Shown piece after piece: positions 43,491 through 52,245 of a stretch of DNA of 64,000 nt. The position numbers and the translations under genes were made by a program. The notes beneath the pieces were generated by a model. That model ran no database searches. It was given only the letters and a program-made list of their open reading frames with translations, and was not told the origin of the DNA. Source of the stretch: Acidovorax sp. FHTAMBA (lineage in GTDB: Bacteria; Pseudomonadota; Gammaproteobacteria; Burkholderiales; Burkholderiaceae_C); NCBI RefSeq assembly GCF_038958875.1, contig NZ_CP152407.1, positions 3,479,501 through 3,543,500 of the forward strand, given 5' to 3'. The first letter of the stretch is position 1; every line of letters begins with the position of its first letter.

Positions 43491-44564
43491 ATGATGCAAA
43501 GCCTGTTGGACCCTGCGATCCTGTTTTTTGCCCTGGGGGTGTTTGCGGGCCTTGTCCGATCGAACCTGGAGATGCCTGCGGCCATCTCGAAGTTTCTGTC
43601 GATCTACCTGCTGATGGCGCTGGGTCTCAAGGGCGGTTTTGCCCTGGCGGCCTCGGGCCTGACGCCGAGCGTGGTGAGCAGCCTGGGCCTGGCCATGCTG
43701 CTAGCGGTGGTGGTGCCGCTGGTGGGCTATGTGCTGCTGCGGCGGGTGCTGTCGGGCTTCAACGCGGCGGCGGTGGCGGCCACGTACGGCTCGGTGAGCG
43801 CGGTGACCTTTGTGACCGCCACCCAGTTTCTTGAATCGCAATCGGTGCCCTACGGCGGCTACATGGCGGCCGCGATGGCGCTGATGGAGTCGCCCGCCAT
43901 CATCCTGGCGGTGATGCTGGCCAATGCGCAGCGCCAGCGGCTGGCTGCTGCGGCCAGCACGCCGGCTTCGCTGCGTGCGGTTCACGGCCAGCCGGTGCTG
44001 GCCATGGCAGCGACGGGTGGGGGTGGTCTGGCTGCTGGCGCGCCACGCGCGGGCCATGGCGGGCCGGGCCTGTCGATGGGCAAGATCCTGCACGAATCGT
44101 TCACCGACGGCACGCAGCTGCTGCTGCTCGGGGCCATGGTGATCGGGCTGGTGACCGGCGATGCTGGCAAGGCGGCCATGCAGCCGTTCTCGGGCGATCT
44201 GTTCAAGGGCATGCTGTGCCTGTTCCTGCTGGACATGGGGCTTGCCACGGCGCGCAACCTGCCCGCCGTGCGGCATCAGTCCCCCTGGCTGCTGGCCTAT
44301 GCCGTGCTGGGGCCCCTGGTGCACGCCACCCTGGCGCTGGCACTGGCCTGGGTGGCCAAGGTGCCCGCGGGCGACGCTGTGCTGCTGATGGTGCTGGCGG
44401 CCAGTGCGTCATACATCGCGGTGCCTGCGGTGGTGCGGTTTGCCATCCCCGAGGCAGACCCCTCGCTCTACGTGAGCCTGTCGCTGGGGCTGACGTTTCC
44501 GCTCAACATCGTGCTGGGGATTCCGCTGTACACGCAGGTCGTGCTGGGCCTGTGGGGGGCGTGA
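43491..44564 (+). CDS. SbtA-like sodium-dependent bicarbonate transporter family protein
   Basis: 357 residues, about ten membrane helices in two halves joined by a cytoplasmic loop rich in Ala/Gly/His (about 150-195). LGVFAGLVRSNLEMPAAISK and TYGSVSAVTFVTATQFLESQ, plus the C-terminal SASYIAVPAVVRFAIPEADP, match the SbtA (DUF897) family. SbtA takes up bicarbonate in cyanobacteria; the substrate in heterotrophs is not proven. AAAGGAG precedes two adjacent ATG codons (43491 or 43494). Confidence 0.9.
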   Translation: MMQSLLDPAILFFALGVFAGLVRSNLEMPAAISKFLSIYLLMALGLKGGFALAASGLTPSVVSSLGLAMLLAVVVPLVGYVLLRRVLSGFNAAAVAATYGSVSAVTFVTATQFLESQSVPYGGYMAAAMALMESPAIILAVMLANAQRQRLAAAASTPASLRAVHGQPVLAMAATGGGGLAAGAPRAGHGGPGLSMGKILHESFTDGTQLLLLGAMVIGLVTGDAGKAAMQPFSGDLFKGMLCLFLLDMGLATARNLPAVRHQSPWLLAYAVLGPLVHATLALALAWVAKVPAGDAVLLMVLAASASYIAVPAVVRFAIPEADPSLYVSLSLGLTFPLNIVLGIPLYTQVVLGLWGA

Positions 44565-44588
44565 CGCCCAGCGCAGCGGCGCACTACT

Positions 44589-44648
44589 GTATTGATAGCT
44601 GCACGCGCTTTATGGATAAGCGCCGGCGGCCAATTTGGTTCAAAATTT
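44589..44648 (+). repeat. Hairpin repeat, copy 5, inverted loop
   Basis: 'tattgatagctg', then GCGCTT / AAGCGC with the loop reading in the opposite sense (TATGGAT), then 'ggccaatttggttcaaaat'. Just downstream of the PA0069-type gene's stop. Confidence 0.9.
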
Positions 44649-44661
44649 CCAGCGAAATCCG

Positions 44662-45837
44662 TCAGAACAGGCTGGCCTGCCCTTGCAGAAGCCCGGGCCG
44701 GAACTGCGTCAGATCGAGCTCCACCCGCTCCCGGTTCAGCCCCAGCTTTCGGCAGGTGGCGGCAAACCGCTGGCGCAGCAGGTCGGCCCACAGGCCGCTG
44801 CCTTTCATGCGCGATACGTAATCACTGTTGTAGGTTTTGCCGGCGCCGCGCTGGGCGTCCGAGAGGTTGTGCAGGTCTTGCACCCGCGCCATCACGCGGG
44901 CTGCGCGCTGCGGGTAGTGCACCCCAAGCCATTCGCGGAACAGCGCATCCAGCTCCCAGGGCAGACGCAGCACGGTGTAGAAGGCGCTGCGGGCCCCGGC
45001 GTCGTACGCGGCCTCCAGTACCTGTTCCATGTCTTCGGTGATGAACGGGATCTGTGGCGCCACGCTCACCCCCACGGGCACGCCCGCATCGGCCAGCGCC
45101 CGGATGGTGCGCAGGCGCCGGTGGGGCGCAGCGGCGCGGGGCTCCATGCGGCGCGCCAGGGTGGCGTCGAGCGTGGTGATGGTGATGTACACGGCGGCCA
45201 GCCGCTGGGCGGCCAGCGGGGCCAGCAGGTCCAGATCGCGCTCGACCCCGCTCGATTTGGTGATGAGCGAAAACGGGTGGCGCGCGTCGCGCATCACTTC
45301 GATGAGGCTGCGGGTGAGCTTGAGTTCGCGCTCCACGGGCTGGTAGCAGTCGGTGGCCGAGCCGATGTTGAGCAAGCGCGGTACATAGCGTGGCGCGCAC
45401 AGCTCGGCGCGCAGCAGCGCGGCTATGTTCTCTTTGGCGACGATCTGCGTTTCAAAGTCCAGCCCGGGTGAAAAGTTGAGATAACTGTGCGTGGGCCTGG
45501 CGTAGCAGTAAATGCACCCGTGCTCACAACCACGATACGGGTTGACAGACAACTCGAAGAAGATGTCCGGCGAGTCGTTGGCGCAGATGGCGCTGCGGGC
45601 GGTTTCCAGGTGCACACGGGTGGCCAGCGCGGGGGCGGCGCCTTCGTCTTCTGCTTCCTGCCAGGGTGGGTGGCCCCAGCCATCGTCCACCACCTCGCGC
45701 GCGTCGCGCACAAACCGGTGCACCATGGCCGTGGCCGCACCCCGGCCGCGAATGGCTTGCAGGGGAATATGCACCGCTTCGGGAGCGGGCGGCACGTCAG
45801 ACAGATCGGTGGTGGGGCGTGGCATGGCAACCCGCAT
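44662..45837 (-). CDS. PA0069-type radical SAM protein
   Basis: 391 residues (ATG 45825 gives 387). Radical SAM cluster motif in PYRGCEHGCIYCYARPTHSY, then NIGSATDCYQPVERELKLTR and YVSRMKGSGLWADLLRQRF. Related to spore photoproduct lyase-like proteins; the reaction of the PA0069 group is unknown. A 20-bp LexA-box match sits 11 bp upstream of the first ATG, implying SOS induction. A hairpin repeat follows the stop. Confidence 0.92.
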   Translation of the reverse strand: MRVAMPRPTTDLSDVPPAPEAVHIPLQAIRGRGAATAMVHRFVRDAREVVDDGWGHPPWQEAEDEGAAPALATRVHLETARSAICANDSPDIFFELSVNPYRGCEHGCIYCYARPTHSYLNFSPGLDFETQIVAKENIAALLRAELCAPRYVPRLLNIGSATDCYQPVERELKLTRSLIEVMRDARHPFSLITKSSGVERDLDLLAPLAAQRLAAVYITITTLDATLARRMEPRAAAPHRRLRTIRALADAGVPVGVSVAPQIPFITEDMEQVLEAAYDAGARSAFYTVLRLPWELDALFREWLGVHYPQRAARVMARVQDLHNLSDAQRGAGKTYNSDYVSRMKGSGLWADLLRQRFAATCRKLGLNRERVELDLTQFRPGLLQGQASLF

Positions 45838-45848
45838 CGTACCAAGAC

Positions 45849-45868
45849 TACTGATTATTTACACAGTA
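45849..45868 (-). promoter_or_regulatory. LexA-box match upstream of the radical SAM gene
   Basis: On the minus strand: TACTGTGTAAATAATCAGTA. The E. coli consensus is TACTGTATATATATACAGTA; 16 of 20 positions agree, including TACTGT and CAGTA. It covers the expected promoter region of the gene starting at 45837. No other SOS gene is next to it. Confidence 0.75.
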
Positions 45869-46034
45869 TTTTGATCCCTATTCCCACAACATCCTTTGAG
45901 CACAAGCCCTGCACGGCACCACCAGGGCCTGTCTGGCGCAAGCTTCACACCCTGCACAATGCCCGCGCAGGGCAGTGCGAGATTCGCCATGGTCTACAGT
46001 CCCGACCTTTGCAACCAACCACCGAGGTACCGCC

Positions 46035-46448
46035 ATGGCGCGCAAGCCCCAGATCATCCTGTCGTCCCTGGACGTGGACCGCATAGAGGCCCTGCTGGCC
46101 GCTATTCCGGCCAGTGTTTTCCCGGGCAAGGCAGAGCTGCAGGCCGAGCTGGACCGCGCCGACGTGGTGGCGCCCGAGGAGATTCCGCCCCATGTGGTGA
46201 CGATGAACTCCACAGTGCAGTTCTCCATCGTGGAAACGGGCAAGGAGTTCTGCCTGACGCTGGTGTACCCCCGCGACATGGACGGCAGCACCGACCGCAT
46301 ATCCATATTTGCGCCCGTGGGCAGCGCGCTTCTGGGTCTGTCGGTGGGTGACGAGCTGGCCTGGCCGGGCCCGGGCGGCAAATCCATGACGGTGAAGGTG
46401 AAGGCCATCCTGTACCAGCCCGAAAGCTCGGGCGAAATGCACCGCTGA
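46035..46448 (+). CDS. rnk: Regulator of nucleoside diphosphate kinase (Rnk)
   Basis: 137 residues. Short N-terminal helical arm and a GreA/GreB-type C-terminal FKBP-like domain (VTMNSTVQFSIVETGKEFCL, STDRISIFAPVGSALLGLSV). Rnk binds RNA polymerase and alters nucleoside diphosphate kinase and alginate-related levels in pseudomonads. It lacks the long Gre coiled coil. Start ATG 46035 is the family start. Confidence 0.92.
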   Translation: MARKPQIILSSLDVDRIEALLAAIPASVFPGKAELQAELDRADVVAPEEIPPHVVTMNSTVQFSIVETGKEFCLTLVYPRDMDGSTDRISIFAPVGSALLGLSVGDELAWPGPGGKSMTVKVKAILYQPESSGEMHR

Positions 46449-46525
46449 GCCGGCCCCTGCCCACATCGCCAGCAGCCGATGGGCCGCTTGGCGCGAAACG
46501 GCGGTGCGGCGACAATCGCTGCGCC

Positions 46526-46924
46526 ATGACCACCGAGCAGCCATCCAACCCGGCCCCGGACCCTGCGCTGATTGCCGCAGAGCCGTTCGACCCCGACTCC
46601 ACGCTCGCCTTTCAGCGCAAGATGGAGTACGCGCCACTGTGGTTCTGCTCCTTTCTCGCCGGCAACAGCCGCGAAAAAAGCCGCCTGAAGCGCGAGATGG
46701 CAACGGTGAAAGGCTCGGTGGTGTGGATGGTGCAGCAGCGCCGCCAGGGCCACTGGACCGCCGCCGAGCGCGCCCACCTGCGCGATGTGATGCGCTCGGC
46801 ATCCTCTGTCAGCCCTTACCTCTTCGTGTGGGTGATTCCCGGCTCCATGCTCATCCTGCCCTTCATGGCGTGGTTTCTGGACCGGCAGCGCAAGCGCCGC
46901 GCGCGCAAGCTGCAGCGCCCCTAG
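46526..46924 (+). CDS. LETM1-like small membrane protein
   Basis: 132 residues. AERAHLRDVMRSASSVSPYL followed by VWVIPGSMLILPFMAWFLDR resembles the ribosome-binding-domain segment of LETM1 family proteins, and a hydrophobic segment lies at about 100-118. Ends in a basic tail. Function in bacteria is unknown. 77 bp downstream of rnk; may be co-transcribed. Confidence 0.75.
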   Translation: MTTEQPSNPAPDPALIAAEPFDPDSTLAFQRKMEYAPLWFCSFLAGNSREKSRLKREMATVKGSVVWMVQQRRQGHWTAAERAHLRDVMRSASSVSPYLFVWVIPGSMLILPFMAWFLDRQRKRRARKLQRP

Positions 46925-46976
46925 GCGAGTGCACTCCGGTGCATGCATGCGCGCACACAATCGCCACCAATTGCTA

Positions 46977-47033
46977 CTGAAATAATAGCTACCAGCGCTT
47001 TACCACCAAGCGCCAGGGCCGCTTTTTAATCAC
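46977..47033 (+). repeat. Hairpin repeat, copy 6
   Basis: 'ctgaaataatagcta', stem CCAGCGCTT / AAGCGCCagg around TACCACC, tail 'ggccgctttttaatcacaaa'. It ends five bases before the start codon of the DUF924 gene. Confidence 0.88.
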
Positions 47034-47038
47034 AAACC

Positions 47039-47578
47039 ATGCAAGCCGACGACATCCTGCACTTCTGGTTCGAAGAACTCAGCCCCGAACAGCACTTCGC
47101 CCAGGAGGACGCCATCGACGCCATGATCCGTGTCCGCTTCGGGGCCACGCTGCAGGCGGCGCGGCAGTGCGAGCTGTGGGGCTGGCGCAGCACGCCCCAG
47201 GGGCGGCTGGCGGAAATCCTGGTGCTGGACCAGTTCTCGCGCAACATCCACCGGGGCTCGCCGCTGGCCTTTGCGCAGGATGCCCAGGCACTGGCCCTGG
47301 CGCAGGAGCTGGTGGCCGGGCGGCACGACCAGGCGCTGGCCCCTGCCCAGCGCGCATTTGCCTACATGCCCTACATGCACAGCGAGTCGCTGGTGGTGCA
47401 CGCCCAGGCGATGGTGCTGTTTGACCAGCCGGGGCTGGAGAACAACCTCAAGTTCGAGGTGGCGCACCGCGACATCATTGCGCGCTTCGGGCGCTACCCA
47501 CACCGCAACGCCGTCCTGGGCCGCACCTCCACCGCGCAGGAGCTGGCCTTCCTCGCCCAGCCCGGCTCGTCCTTCTGA
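47039..47578 (+). CDS. DUF924 family protein
   Basis: 179 residues. ILHFWFEELSPEQHF, LVLDQFSRNIHRGSPLAFAQ, RAFAYMPYMHSESL and FGRYPHRNAVLGR are the family hallmarks. TPR-like helical fold, widely conserved, function unknown. The ribosome-binding region is formed by the tail of a hairpin repeat and has no clear Shine-Dalgarno sequence. Confidence 0.92.
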   Translation: MQADDILHFWFEELSPEQHFAQEDAIDAMIRVRFGATLQAARQCELWGWRSTPQGRLAEILVLDQFSRNIHRGSPLAFAQDAQALALAQELVAGRHDQALAPAQRAFAYMPYMHSESLVVHAQAMVLFDQPGLENNLKFEVAHRDIIARFGRYPHRNAVLGRTSTAQELAFLAQPGSSF

Positions 47579-47597
47579 GCGGGCCGGGCGCGGCCCG

Positions 47598-48533
47598 TCA
47601 GAGCGGGCGGGTCAGGTACACCGCCTCGCGGCCCTCGATGGGCTCGCGCGTGGGCATCATCACCGTGCAGTCATCGCACAGCGCGCGGATTTCGTGCGGG
47701 CCGTCGGTGGCAATGAGCTCACCCCGGGCAAACACCTCAAAGCCCAGCAAGGGCCGTGCAAAGCGGAAGTCCGGCGTGCGCACCATGCAGGTCTCCAGCA
47801 GCTCATAGCGGTGCTGCGGCCCCAGTGCGGGGCGGCCCTCCACAGATTCGATCAGGCCAAAGTGCGCCAGAAAATCCAGCGCAGCGGCCGTCGCCACGTC
47901 TGCGGCCGATTGGCGAAAGTGCTGGCCACACTCCACCACCAGCGCCACGCCCTCACTCTCGGCCAGGCCATGGCGGCCATGCTGGATGAGCGGTGTGCCC
48001 GAACCCAGCCCGCTGGGCATCACCAGGTGTACGGGCGGGCGGCCGATGGCCTGCGCCACATCCGCATTGCGCTGGTAACCGGGGTACACCCAGAAGGGCT
48101 GCACGTCCTGGCTGGTGGAGTGGATGTCCAGGATGTGGTCGGCCGCGGCCACCACCGGGCGCAGCACCCGCGCGCGGTCCAGCTCGGGGCTTGCAGCCGT
48201 GCCGTCCAGCTCACCGGCCGACCAGATGCGGTTGAGGTTGTGCACCAGCTGGCGGCTCTCGAACGGGCGGGCCTGGTCAAACGATTCGTAGGCGGCCACG
48301 TTGGCAAAGCTGATGGTCAGCGTGCCGATGCGGGGGCGCACCCCCGTATCCAGCAGGTGCGTGGCCGCCACCATGCCGCAGATCTCGTTGCCGTGCGTGA
48401 GCGCATTGATGAGCACATGCGGGCCAGGCTTGCCCGACTCGAAGCGGTGCACATAGTCGATGCCGATATTGCCCTCGCGGTAGGCAGACAGGTCGCGGGG
48501 AAGGACTTCGAAAACGGGGGCGTTTTGCGTCAT
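47598..48533 (-). CDS. Succinylglutamate desuccinylase/aspartoacylase family protein
   Basis: 311 residues, zinc carboxypeptidase-like fold. Zinc ligands in NALTHGNEICGMVAA and ILDIHSTSQDVQPFW; catalytic Glu in GVALVVECGQHF. The AstE/AspA group removes acyl groups from N-acyl amino acids; the substrate here is unknown and no arginine-succinyltransferase genes are nearby. Convergent with the DUF924 gene and divergent from the orphan 1033-residue gene. The longer minus-strand frame upstream is antisense shadow. Confidence 0.9.
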   Translation of the reverse strand: MTQNAPVFEVLPRDLSAYREGNIGIDYVHRFESGKPGPHVLINALTHGNEICGMVAATHLLDTGVRPRIGTLTISFANVAAYESFDQARPFESRQLVHNLNRIWSAGELDGTAASPELDRARVLRPVVAAADHILDIHSTSQDVQPFWVYPGYQRNADVAQAIGRPPVHLVMPSGLGSGTPLIQHGRHGLAESEGVALVVECGQHFRQSAADVATAAALDFLAHFGLIESVEGRPALGPQHRYELLETCMVRTPDFRFARPLLGFEVFARGELIATDGPHEIRALCDDCTVMMPTREPIEGREAVYLTRPL

Positions 48534-48638
48534 GGGCAGGCAATTGATAAGACAACACATCATTCTCTGCGCAAAACAGAAACCCCGGGGCCTGCGGTGT
48601 ACGATGCCCCGCCCCTGGACCCACCACTCTGTTGCCCC

Positions 48639-51600
48639 ATGCCCACTGCCCGACTTTGCCCGCTGGCCGATGTGGCCGCCCGACTGCCCGCCGACAGCTG
48701 GATCGCCCAGCGCCTGGCAGGGGCCACGGATGCACTGGCCACGGACACCGTGCTCTGCATCACCGGTAATGTGCATGTGCCCGAGCTGCACCTGGATGCG
48801 CCCCTGGCCAGCGGCGGCCCGCTGCGGGCGCTGCTGCAAGGTGGCATTGACGCCCCAGCCCCCACAGGCCCACCCTTTCTGGTGCTGATCGAAGGTCATC
48901 TGCAGATCGACGGCGCGCTCACCTGCGACGACACCGATGGCGCCACCCACCTCATCGTTCTGGGCGACGCGCGCCTGCACAACGCCGTGGTAGGCGGCCA
49001 GCTGCTGTATGTGCAGGGCACGCTGCAAGTGGTCGACCTGCTGTGGGGCCACGGCCCCCATGGCGGGCTCACCGTAAGGGGTGGCCTCACGGCGCGGGTG
49101 GCGCTGTTCACCGGCGAATACACCGTGGACATCGCCGGGCCCGAGCAGGCGGAGTTCCTCATGGACGAGGTGCGCGGCGTGCCGCACCTGGCGGAGTTCG
49201 CCAGCGAGATCGCGGGCATCGTGTTCACACCCGAGTTCCATGACGGCATCGACGATGGCGAGCACGGCATCAGCAGCATGCTCAGCCGCCCCCGCGTGGT
49301 GGCCGCCGTGCGCGCGGGCGACAACGCCACGCGCAGCAGCGCCGAGATCCAAGCGTTGATGCCCCAGGAGGCTGGGCTGTTTGCCGACGAGGCCATCAGC
49401 GTGCGCAACATCCTGGCCGCCGTGCACACGCCGGTGATGGGCCCCAAGGAGCACACGGCCACCGGCTGGTTTCAGCAGACCGATTTTTCGCTGTGCCAGC
49501 GGCATGTGGACGCCGATGGCGACCCGCGCGATGACAGCGTTTTCATCACCGTCTGGAAGACCTGGGACTTCTATCTGGCGGTATCGCAAGAGCCCGAGCG
49601 CCAAGGATTGCTGGCGCGCCTGGCCGCCGCCGTGCAGGGCCGCAAGGTGCCCACCACCGCACAGCTCACGCTGGTGCACCGCGCCTACCAGGGCGGCCAA
49701 CCCGGCGAGTGGCTGCCCCTGGCGCCTGACACCGCTCCCGAAGCCTGGCAGGCCTGTACGCTGGCCTGGCGCGGCGTGCTGGACTACCTGCGCAAGGCCG
49801 TAGGCCAGCACCGCGCCCGCTACCCGCTGTACCAGCGCCTGCGGGCCGAGCTGACCGCAGAGCGCATCGAGGACTTCACCAGCCTGCCCGTGTTCACCGA
49901 GCGCTACAACGACTGGTGGGACAGCGACAAGAACGGCTGGTGGGAAGGCGACGTGTGGGTGGGTGCGCGCCAGCCCTGCATGCACGAAGGCGAGCCCTGG
50001 GGCCGCGCCCTCAAGCTCAGCTGGGAAAACGGCGACGAAGCCCCCGGCGATGACGATGACAACGCCCACAGCGCCTACCAGATCAACATCGAACCTGCAC
50101 TGGCCGGGCCTGCGGCGGTGGAGTTCACCTGTGCGCAGCGCCAGAGCGATGCCCGCACCCCCCTGCCCCGCAGCGCCGCCGACCACATTGCGCGGCTGCT
50201 GCGTTTTTACGTTGCGGTCGAGGGACGCGTGCGCGCCCAGCACGAACACGAGCAGGCCCGCCAGGCCGAGGCGCGGCGCATTGAAGCCGCCGTGCACCTG
50301 CTGGCCACGCCCCCGCTGGCGCCCGACCTGCCCGATGCAGCGGTCTTCCCCGTGGAGCTGATGACGCTGTCCGACCAATGGCAGGCCGACGGGCAAAGCT
50401 ATGTGGCCGCCATCCGTGCGCGCCAGCTAGCCCTGGATGCGGCCGGGGCGCACCAAGGCAACGGCGATGCCGAGGAAAAACAGGAAGAACAGGAAGAAGA
50501 ACACGACGACAGCGACCCGCCCGCCGACCCGCGCAAGGCCGTTGCCGCGACCGTGCTGCAGCTGGCCCGCGTGGTCAACACCCACGCCGACGAAGACCTG
50601 GCCGACCGCTTTCGCCAGCGCTTTGCATTTGCCCCCGACGCCTTCGTGCGGCACGCCGCCAATGCAGGCCGCTTCATCGGCCCAGTGTTCGCTTTGGACG
50701 ACGGCCGCGTGCTGGCGCGCATCGGAGCCCCCTATGACGACACCACCCATTGGGTGGAGCTGCAGGGCCTGCGGCACATCCCCCTGCCTGCACTGCGCGG
50801 CCTGGGCCGCTCGCCTAACCGGCGCTGCTTTGCGCAAAGCGACGGCCAGCACATCACCACACACGACGGTTTTGCTGGCCCCGTGATGGCCCGATTTGCA
50901 CTGCCCCAGGGCAACGAAGCACTGCCACCCCACGTGCAGGTGTCGCCCGGCCCGCTGGGCCAGCGCTGCGACGAGCTGATCCCCTTCAACGATGGCCAGC
51001 GTGTGCTGTTGCGCAACCCCACCGGCATCTACCTCTTGAGCAGCCAGGGCAACCACGGTGTGCAGCGCCTGCACCCCCAGACATTTGACGACGACGGCCC
51101 CTACACCTGGCCCAAGAACCAGCAGGATGAAACGGTGAATGGCACCGAAATCACGATGCTCGCGCTCGACATGCTGCACATGGCCCTGTCACCGGACGAG
51201 CGCCACATCGCCGTGGGCGACCAGGACAGCAATCACATCCTGCTGGACGCGAATGGCAAGCGGGTGGCTGAATACGAAGCGCTGTCCTCCTACCCGCACC
51301 ACGCCACCTTCTCGCACGACGGCACGCGCCTGTTCGCCAACTCCTGCCATCTGTATGGGGGCAACACCCGTGCGATTCCCGTGGGCTGCGCGCTGCACGA
51401 TGTAGCGGACGAAGACGCCCCGCCGCTCGACGAACGCTGCCGCGTGTATGCCTCTGCCACCCTGCCCGGCATGGTGGTGCTGGGCGATGCCGACGGCTAC
51501 CTGCACGCCCTCAGCGACGACGGGCGCCCGCTGTGGCGCCACCACATTGGCAGCACCCTCAGCGCACTGGAGATGTCGCCCGACGGCAGCACACTGTGGG

Positions 51601-51740
51601 CGGCCAGTTACGGCGGCTACCTGGTGCACCTGGAGCGCGTGGAGACGGGGATGGACCCGTATTCCATAGGCAGTTCGCCGTATGCGGAAGTGCGGCGGTG
51701 GATATTCTGGACGGATGAGGCGGCCGCATTGCGCTGGTAG
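48639..51740 (+). CDS. Orphan 1033-residue protein, bactofilin-like N-terminus and beta-propeller
   Basis: No named family recognised. Four parts: residues about 40-165 are short hydrophobic beta repeats (FLVLIEGHLQIDGALTCDD, THLIVLGDARLHNAVVGGQL, LLYVQGTLQVVDLLWG) like bactofilin/polymer-forming domains; a central region with Trp-rich YNDWWDSDKNGWWEGDVWVG (about 421-440); a helical segment and acidic spacer EEKQEEQEEEHDDSD (about 613-627); and a C-terminal propeller (about 665-1010) with MALSPDERHIAVGDQDSNHI, YPHHATFSHDGTRLFANSC, ALEMSPDGSTLWAASYGGYL. No signal peptide, so cytoplasmic. It stands alone, 105 bp from a divergent AstE-like gene. Start ATG 48639 chosen because the frame before it is antisense to that gene. 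Confidence 0.8.
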   Translation: MPTARLCPLADVAARLPADSWIAQRLAGATDALATDTVLCITGNVHVPELHLDAPLASGGPLRALLQGGIDAPAPTGPPFLVLIEGHLQIDGALTCDDTDGATHLIVLGDARLHNAVVGGQLLYVQGTLQVVDLLWGHGPHGGLTVRGGLTARVALFTGEYTVDIAGPEQAEFLMDEVRGVPHLAEFASEIAGIVFTPEFHDGIDDGEHGISSMLSRPRVVAAVRAGDNATRSSAEIQALMPQEAGLFADEAISVRNILAAVHTPVMGPKEHTATGWFQQTDFSLCQRHVDADGDPRDDSVFITVWKTWDFYLAVSQEPERQGLLARLAAAVQGRKVPTTAQLTLVHRAYQGGQPGEWLPLAPDTAPEAWQACTLAWRGVLDYLRKAVGQHRARYPLYQRLRAELTAERIEDFTSLPVFTERYNDWWDSDKNGWWEGDVWVGARQPCMHEGEPWGRALKLSWENGDEAPGDDDDNAHSAYQINIEPALAGPAAVEFTCAQRQSDARTPLPRSAADHIARLLRFYVAVEGRVRAQHEHEQARQAEARRIEAAVHLLATPPLAPDLPDAAVFPVELMTLSDQWQADGQSYVAAIRARQLALDAAGAHQGNGDAEEKQEEQEEEHDDSDPPADPRKAVAATVLQLARVVNTHADEDLADRFRQRFAFAPDAFVRHAANAGRFIGPVFALDDGRVLARIGAPYDDTTHWVELQGLRHIPLPALRGLGRSPNRRCFAQSDGQHITTHDGFAGPVMARFALPQGNEALPPHVQVSPGPLGQRCDELIPFNDGQRVLLRNPTGIYLLSSQGNHGVQRLHPQTFDDDGPYTWPKNQQDETVNGTEITMLALDMLHMALSPDERHIAVGDQDSNHILLDANGKRVAEYEALSSYPHHATFSHDGTRLFANSCHLYGGNTRAIPVGCALHDVADEDAPPLDERCRVYASATLPGMVVLGDADGYLHALSDDGRPLWRHHIGSTLSALEMSPDGSTLWAASYGGYLVHLERVETGMDPYSIGSSPYAEVRRWIFWTDEAAALRW

Positions 51741-51988
51741 GCGGCGCCTCTGAAACCCTGCTGTCAACGGAGTTCACCAGCGTCAAAACAAACCGTACCC
51801 CCATTCGTCGAACGGGTCAGGCAAGGATGGCTCCCTGCGGCGGCCCGGCACTCCTGGGCAAGGGCTCCATGGCATGCTCGCAGAACCTGCGGCCACACCG
51901 GCAGTACCCGCACGACGGCACAGAGCCCACCGGTTTGTGACGTACCATCCCGGAACGGTCCCATCCCGAGACCTTTCAAGGAGGCCCC

Positions 51989-52132
51989 ATGGCCAAAGGA
52001 CAGATGCACAACAACAAGATGGCGAAGAAGCCCAAAAAGGACACTTCGCCCCCGAAGGAAAGTGGCGGCTCTGACCGCCCGATGCCACCGGTGACCGCCG
52101 TCATTCCGCGTGGCAAGGACAAGAACAAGTAA
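51989..52132 (+). CDS. Small basic conserved protein, 47 residues
   Basis: MAKGQMHNNKMAKKPKKDTS, then PPKESGGSDRPMPPVTAVIP and RGKDKNK. Highly charged, Lys/Pro-rich, no hydrophobic core, probably disordered and possibly nucleic-acid binding. I recall very similar short 'MAKGQ..NKEAKKPKK' proteins across Burkholderiales. A strong CAAGGAGG ribosome binding site precedes the ATG. Function unknown. Confidence 0.8.
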   Translation: MAKGQMHNNKMAKKPKKDTSPPKESGGSDRPMPPVTAVIPRGKDKNK

Positions 52133-52188
52133 CGGCACCGTGCAGCGGCGCTCGTGCGCCAACCCATCGTTTGCTATGCTTTATATAG

Positions 52189-52236
52189 CTGCCAGCGCTT
52201 TACCCATAAGCGCTGGCAGCTGTTTTTATGTAAATT
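52189..52236 (+). repeat. Hairpin repeat, copy 7, 14-bp stem
   Basis: AGCTGCCAGCGCTT / AAGCGCTGGCAGCT around TACCCAT: the longest perfect stem among the copies, followed by GTTTTTAT. With that T-run it could also act as a terminator for the small gene before it. Confidence 0.9.
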
Positions 52237-52245
52237 TCAGACACC

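Noticed and set aside
47581..47596. GGGCCG/CGGCCC hairpin between DUF924 and the AstE-like gene as a terminator
   Set aside because: No T-run on either strand.
47130..48638. Upstream plus-strand extension of the 1033-residue protein
   Set aside because: It overlaps the DUF924 gene in another frame and lies antisense to the AstE-like gene; its sequence is Arg/Pro/Ser-rich shadow.
48534..50396. Long minus-strand open frame antisense to the 1033-residue gene, continuous with the AstE-like gene
   Set aside because: No family motifs, and the AstE-like family N-terminus begins at 48533.
51817..51948. 43-codon minus-strand frame with a Cys cluster (CGYCRCGRRFCEH)
   Set aside because: Suggestive of a small metal-binding protein or a remnant, but too short, with no ribosome binding site and no recognised family.
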